Below are positions 6,638-8,519 of a DNA stretch of 8,519 bases, in pieces. The notes below the pieces were generated by a model. That model worked only from the letters and a program-made list of their open reading frames with translations, was not told the DNA's origin and made no database searches. Made by a program: the position numbers and the translations under genes. The stretch lies in the NCBI GenBank assembly GCA_030597505.1, contig JAUVRS010000095.1:1-8519 (forward strand). Reading direction: 5' to 3'. Origin of the DNA: Desulfobacteraceae bacterium. Its GTDB lineage: Bacteria; Desulfobacterota; DSM-4660; Desulfatiglandales; Desulfatiglandaceae. Position 1 is the stretch's first letter. The number at the start of each line of letters is the position of its first letter.

Positions 6638-6643
6638 AGGAGG
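6638..6643 (+). promoter_or_regulatory. Strong ribosome-binding site that decides the ihfA start
   Basis: AGGAGG lies 9 bases before the GTG at 6653. The in-frame ATG at 6608 has no such sequence and would add a 15-residue basic extension that contains this very site. The ribosome site and the family N-terminus (M-ALTK) both favour the GTG. Confidence 0.8.
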
Positions 6644-6652
6644 AGTATCGAG

Positions 6653-6946
6653 GTGGCTCTGACCAAAGAACGGATTATTGACAGCATCTACCACCAGGTT
6701 GGACTCAGCAAGAGCCAGTCTCGGGTTGTTGGGGAAAAACTCCTAGAAATTATGAAACGGACCCTGGAAAACGAAGAAGGTCTCTTGATTAGCGGCTTTG
6801 GTAAGTTTGTGATAAAGAAGAAGGCAGAAAGAAGAGGAAGGAATCCCCAGACCACCAAAGATCTCCAATTGAGAGCAAGAAGGGTTGTTGTCTTTAAGAC
6901 CTCCGGGGTTCTCAGAGATAAGATTAATCAGGGGTCTAAAAACTAA
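6653..6946 (+). CDS. ihfA: Integration host factor alpha-type subunit (HU/IHF family)
   Basis: HU/IHF proteins are small dimeric nucleoid proteins; IHF bends DNA sharply at specific sites and assists recombination, replication and sigma54-type transcription. From the GTG start the protein is 97 residues, the size of IHF subunits rather than of HU (about 90). It begins (M)ALTKERIID and has the helix-turn region GLSKSQSRVVGEKLLE. The core ISGFGKFVIKKK (46-57) is followed by the DNA-intercalating arm RRGRNPQT (60-67) with Pro65, and then RARRVVVFKTSGVLRDKIN (74-92). The ALTK start and the C-terminal form resemble the alpha subunit more than beta, but the subunit assignment is not certain. Its last 11 bases overlap the end of the convergent rlpA-like gene. 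Confidence 0.85.
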   Translation: MALTKERIIDSIYHQVGLSKSQSRVVGEKLLEIMKRTLENEEGLLISGFGKFVIKKKAERRGRNPQTTKDLQLRARRVVVFKTSGVLRDKINQGSKN

Positions 6947-7721
6947 CCACAAAGGCCCCTTCAAAACCCATACCTTCCAACCTCTTCTGGATTTGTCTGG
7001 CCGTGTCAAGACTTTTTGATCTTGAGACCCTTACCCTGTATGTAGTCCCCTTGACCACGTCCTTATAAACCGCGACCTCCACGTAGGAAAAAATCACCTT
7101 TAGACGTTCGCCAATAATAAGGGCATTTTCTTTATTGCTAAATGCCCCCACCTGAACCGTAAATTCACCCCGGTTGAGATCTTTGAATTCCACCACGGGT
7201 TCGCTCCCGAGCGGCGATTTGAGTTCCCCCACCTCTTTTCCGAGTGCTACTACTTTTACTCTTGAGACACCGGGTCCGATCAGACCTATCTCTTTTGCAG
7301 CCGCATAGGACAAGTCGATGATCCTTCCCTTCACAAAAGGACCTCGATCCCTTATCTCAACGACAATCTCTTTCTTGTTGTCAAGGTTCAGCACCCTCAC
7401 ATAGGTACCCAGTGGCAGGGTCTTGTGGGCAGCGCTCTTTTTATACATGTCATACAGTTTACCGCTTGAGGTGGGTCGTCCATGAAATTCCTTCCCATAC
7501 CAGGAGGCCCTGCCGAACTGGACAAAACCTCCAGATCCGGGTAACGGGAAATACCGCACCCCATCAACCATATATGGTCTGAGAGTAGGCTCCTTATAGT
7601 CCCGTGGGATGACAACAAGTTTTCTGGAGGACCCATGAACGGGCGTGGCATACTGCGTTTCCCTTGCACAGGCATTCACATACAAAAATATAAACAAAAC
7701 CAGGATCAGAACCCTTTTCAT
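6936..7721 (-). CDS. rlpA: RlpA-like septal-ring lipoprotein with DPBB and SPOR domains
   Basis: RlpA proteins are outer-membrane lipoproteins at the division septum; in Pseudomonas RlpA is a lytic transglycosylase for glycan strands stripped of stem peptides. I start the 261-residue protein at 7721. There, MKRVLILVLFIFLYVNAC gives a short basic and hydrophobic signal with a plausible lipobox and Cys18. The frame is open to 7862, but the extra residues look non-coding. After a linker with the family's KPY-like region (RPYMVDGVRYFPLP, 48-61) comes the double-psi beta-barrel: GRASWYGKEFHGRPTSSG (70-87), AAHKTLPLGTYVRV (97-110) and RDRGPFVKGRIIDLSYAAA (124-142). The C-terminal SPOR domain, about 184-261, begins GEFTVQVGAFS and should bind denuded septal glycan. 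Asp125 and His99 are present, but the usual Glu in the SGExYD motif is Lys88, so catalytic activity is in doubt. Confidence 0.9.
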   Translation of the reverse strand: MKRVLILVLFIFLYVNACARETQYATPVHGSSRKLVVIPRDYKEPTLRPYMVDGVRYFPLPGSGGFVQFGRASWYGKEFHGRPTSSGKLYDMYKKSAAHKTLPLGTYVRVLNLDNKKEIVVEIRDRGPFVKGRIIDLSYAAAKEIGLIGPGVSRVKVVALGKEVGELKSPLGSEPVVEFKDLNRGEFTVQVGAFSNKENALIIGERLKVIFSYVEVAVYKDVVKGTTYRVRVSRSKSLDTARQIQKRLEGMGFEGAFVVSF

Positions 7722-7850
7722 CTTTAACCACCACAATAGTTTATGCTCATCAAACATGGAACCGCACACCCATCTTATCAACAAAAAATTTTTAATCAAT
7801 TTCAAAAATGCTTTTTTAACCCTGATCTGATTCCCATAATCCTCCCCTTT

Positions 7851-7859
7851 TTTATAGCA
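7851..7859 (-). promoter_or_regulatory. Extended -10 promoter element for the rlpA-like gene
   Basis: Read on the minus strand, the sequence is TGCTATAAA: a TATAAA -10 box (five of six consensus) with the TGn extension one base upstream. No good -35 hexamer lies at the right distance, which is tolerated in extended -10 promoters. Transcription would start near 7844, leaving a leader of about 120 bases. Confidence 0.4.
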
Positions 7860-7920
7860 CACACAAAAGGTTGCCTGCCTTTCCGATTTTTCTTGACATG
7901 GAAATGAACTTTTTCTAGCC

Positions 7921-7949
7921 TTAGAAAGTAACTATATTGTAACTATAAT
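7921..7949 (+). promoter_or_regulatory. Promoter for the SDR gene with perfect TATAAT
   Basis: TATAAT at 7944-7949 is a consensus -10. The matching -35 at 17 bases is TTAGAA (7921-7926), which is weak, so activation by a protein is possible. Transcription would begin near 7956, about 65 bases before the ATG at 8021. The -10 box lies within the second unit of an 11-base tandem repeat. Confidence 0.5.
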
Positions 7950-7960
7950 GTAATCACACA
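7928..7960 (+). repeat. Tandem 11-base repeat overlapping the SDR promoter
   Basis: GTAACTATATT (7928-7938) is followed directly by GTAACTATAAT (7939-7949), identical in ten of eleven bases. A degenerate third unit, GTAATCACACA (7950-7960), keeps the GTAA start. The period is about one helical turn, so the units face the same side of the DNA. The second unit includes the -10 box. This looks like an iterated binding site (iteron-like operator), although low-complexity AT sequence could mimic it. Confidence 0.45.
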
Positions 7961-7970
7961 TTTTTTGTGT
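7956..7970 (+). repeat. Small hairpin at the expected 5' end of the SDR transcript
   Basis: ACACA (7956-7960) and TGTGT (7966-7970) are perfectly complementary around a T5 loop. If transcription starts near 7956 the mRNA would begin with this hairpin, which could shield the 5' end. It is only 5 base pairs and lacks a U-tract after the stem, so it is not a terminator. Confidence 0.3.
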
Positions 7971-8004
7971 CCTTGAAGTAAAATTGCTTTTTAATGTACC
8001 TAAC

Positions 8005-8010
8005 GGAAGG
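8005..8010 (+). promoter_or_regulatory. Ribosome-binding site of the SDR gene
   Basis: GGAAGG ends 10 bases before the ATG at 8021. Together with the family N-terminus (RLKDKIALVTG) it supports that start. Confidence 0.6.
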
Positions 8011-8020
8011 ATTTAACCTA

Positions 8021-8519
8021 ATGAGATTAAAAGATAAAATCGCCCTTGTAACCGGAAGCAGCCGTGGCGTTGGCAGGGCCGTTGCACTGGCCTATGCAAA
8101 AACGGGTGCAAAAGTGGTCATAAACTACACCGCCAACGAGAAAGCGGCTGCTGACGTGGTGAGGGAGATAGAGAACATGGGGAGTGAGGCCATTTCAGTA
8201 AAGGCGGATGTGGCACAGAAATCTGATGTGGAACATCTGGTTTCAACTGCTATTAAAAGGTTTGAAAAACTTGATATTCTGGTCAACAACGCAGGATTTA
8301 CCCGCCCTTCCATGATGGTCAAGATGACAGAAGAGCAGTGGGACCAGGTAGTTGACATCCATTTGAAGGGGGCCTTTCTCTGTTCACAAGCAGCCGCTAT
8401 CCATATGAAAGGGCAAAAGAGCGGGAAGATCATAAATGTGACGTCTGTGGCCGGACTTGTCGGCACTGTAGGCCAAATCAATTACAGCGCTGCCAAGGGA
8501 GGCATCCTGAGTATGACAA
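8021..8519 (+). CDS. FabG-like short-chain dehydrogenase/reductase, 3' end missing
   Basis: The gene runs off the right edge after 166 codons; a full SDR of this type is about 245-250 residues. The closest well-known function is 3-oxoacyl-ACP reductase (FabG), the NADPH-dependent ketoreductase of fatty-acid synthesis, but acyl-CoA or other carbonyl substrates are equally possible. The Rossmann loop TGSSRGVG (11-18) fits TGxxxGxG. DV at 63-64 contacts adenine, and NNAG (89-92) is the structural motif. Ser142 in VTSVAG and Y155/K159 in NYSAAKG form the catalytic set. The Asn of the extended tetrad, usually in a VNLKG-like context, is His114 (DIHLKG). Arg15 in the glycine loop and the absence of an acid at the end of strand 2 suggest NADPH. 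The gene stands behind its own divergent promoter. Without the C-terminus and right-hand neighbours I withhold a gene symbol. Confidence 0.85.
   Translation, partial: MRLKDKIALVTGSSRGVGRAVALAYAKTGAKVVINYTANEKAAADVVREIENMGSEAISVKADVAQKSDVEHLVSTAIKRFEKLDILVNNAGFTRPSMMVKMTEEQWDQVVDIHLKGAFLCSQAAAIHMKGQKSGKIINVTSVAGLVGTVGQINYSAAKGGILSMT

Larger units (their letters stand above)
7722..8020. other. AT-rich divergent intergenic region between rlpA and the SDR gene
   Basis: This 299-base region has no convincing gene. It is rich in A and T tracts (for example 7783-7793, 7804-7808 and 7812-7817), which may make it curved. It contains an extended -10 element facing rlpA (7851-7859). Facing the SDR gene are a perfect TTGACA at 7893-7898 without a good -10 partner, a perfect TATAAT at 7944-7949 inside tandem repeats, and a small hairpin (7956-7970). 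Tiny reverse-strand frames, such as 11 codons at 7837-7802, have poorly spaced ribosome sites. Confidence 0.6.

Noticed and set aside
6608..6652. N-terminal extension of the ihfA-like protein from the ATG at 6608
   Set aside because: The extension contains the AGGAGG ribosome site for the GTG at 6653 and has no counterpart in the family, whose members start at the ALTK segment.
7802..7837. 11-codon reverse-strand leader ORF upstream of rlpA (MGIRSGLKKHF)
   Set aside because: The purine-rich stretch is only 3 bases from its ATG and lies at the expected transcript start, so efficient initiation is unlikely.
7722..7862. 47-residue N-terminal extension of the rlpA-like protein
   Set aside because: It would bury the lipoprotein signal sequence inside the protein, and it overlaps the predicted promoter and AT tracts.
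7893..7921. TTGACA at 7893-7898 as main SDR promoter
   Set aside because: The -35 is perfect, but the best -10 at 17 bases is TAGCCT, a poor match; the TATAAT at 7944 is a better candidate.
8125..8481. 118-codon reverse-strand frame inside the SDR gene
   Set aside because: The forward strand encodes a complete set of SDR motifs here; antisense frames are common in such genes.
1..8519. CRISPR array, transposon, prophage, tRNA or defence system
   Set aside because: I saw no spaced repeats, transposase or integrase motifs, tRNA-like cloverleaf or defence-domain proteins; nearly all bases are explained by housekeeping genes.

Overview
The window is a stretch of core chromosome from a Gram-negative bacterium. 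It holds ten recognisable genes of envelope-lipid, isoprenoid, CoA, tRNA/rRNA modification, nucleoid and cell-wall function. It encodes both phosphatidylserine synthase and decarboxylase, a RseP site-2 protease, an RlpA-type lipoprotein and an IHF-type subunit, all of which point to a diderm. The order (uppS)-cdsA-dxr-rseP-tsaB, a separate psd-pssA-rsmD-coaD cluster and the moderate base composition suggest a sulfate-reducer-like lineage of the former Deltaproteobacteria (Desulfobacterota). That taxonomic call is inference from gene order and protein flavour, not from a search.

Layout. Bases 33-3822 (+) hold cdsA, dxr, rseP and tsaB with gaps of about 10-30 bases, most likely one transcript that enters from the left (uppS probably lies just outside). 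A 238-base gap (3823-4060) carries a good sigma70-like promoter, a palindrome over its -35 box, an imperfect direct repeat upstream and a possible 10-codon leader ORF. Bases 4061-6549 (+) hold psd, pssA, rsmD and coaD, with psd/pssA and rsmD/coaD overlapping by 4 bases at ATGA. A short promoter-bearing gap leads to an ihfA-like gene (6653-6946, +). Its end overlaps by 11 bases the end of a convergent rlpA-like lipoprotein gene (6936-7721, -). A 299-base AT-rich divergent region (7722-8020) separates rlpA from a fabG-like SDR gene (8021 to the right edge, +, incomplete). That region has a perfect TATAAT box embedded in a tandem 11-base repeat.

How the genes fit together. CdsA makes CDP-diacylglycerol, PssA turns it into phosphatidylserine, and Psd decarboxylates this to phosphatidylethanolamine, so the window spells most of the route to the main membrane lipid. 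Dxr is the committed step of the MEP isoprenoid route that feeds the undecaprenyl carrier made by UppS. RseP is an intramembrane protease, TsaB helps make t6A on tRNA, RsmD methylates 16S rRNA, CoaD makes dephospho-CoA, and the SDR is likely a ketoacyl reductase.

I found no convincing undescribed multi-gene system, mobile element, CRISPR array or RNA gene. The points worth a second look are regulatory (the psd leader region and the fabG promoter repeats) and a few substitutions at normally conserved positions (RlpA, CoaD, RseP and the SDR).
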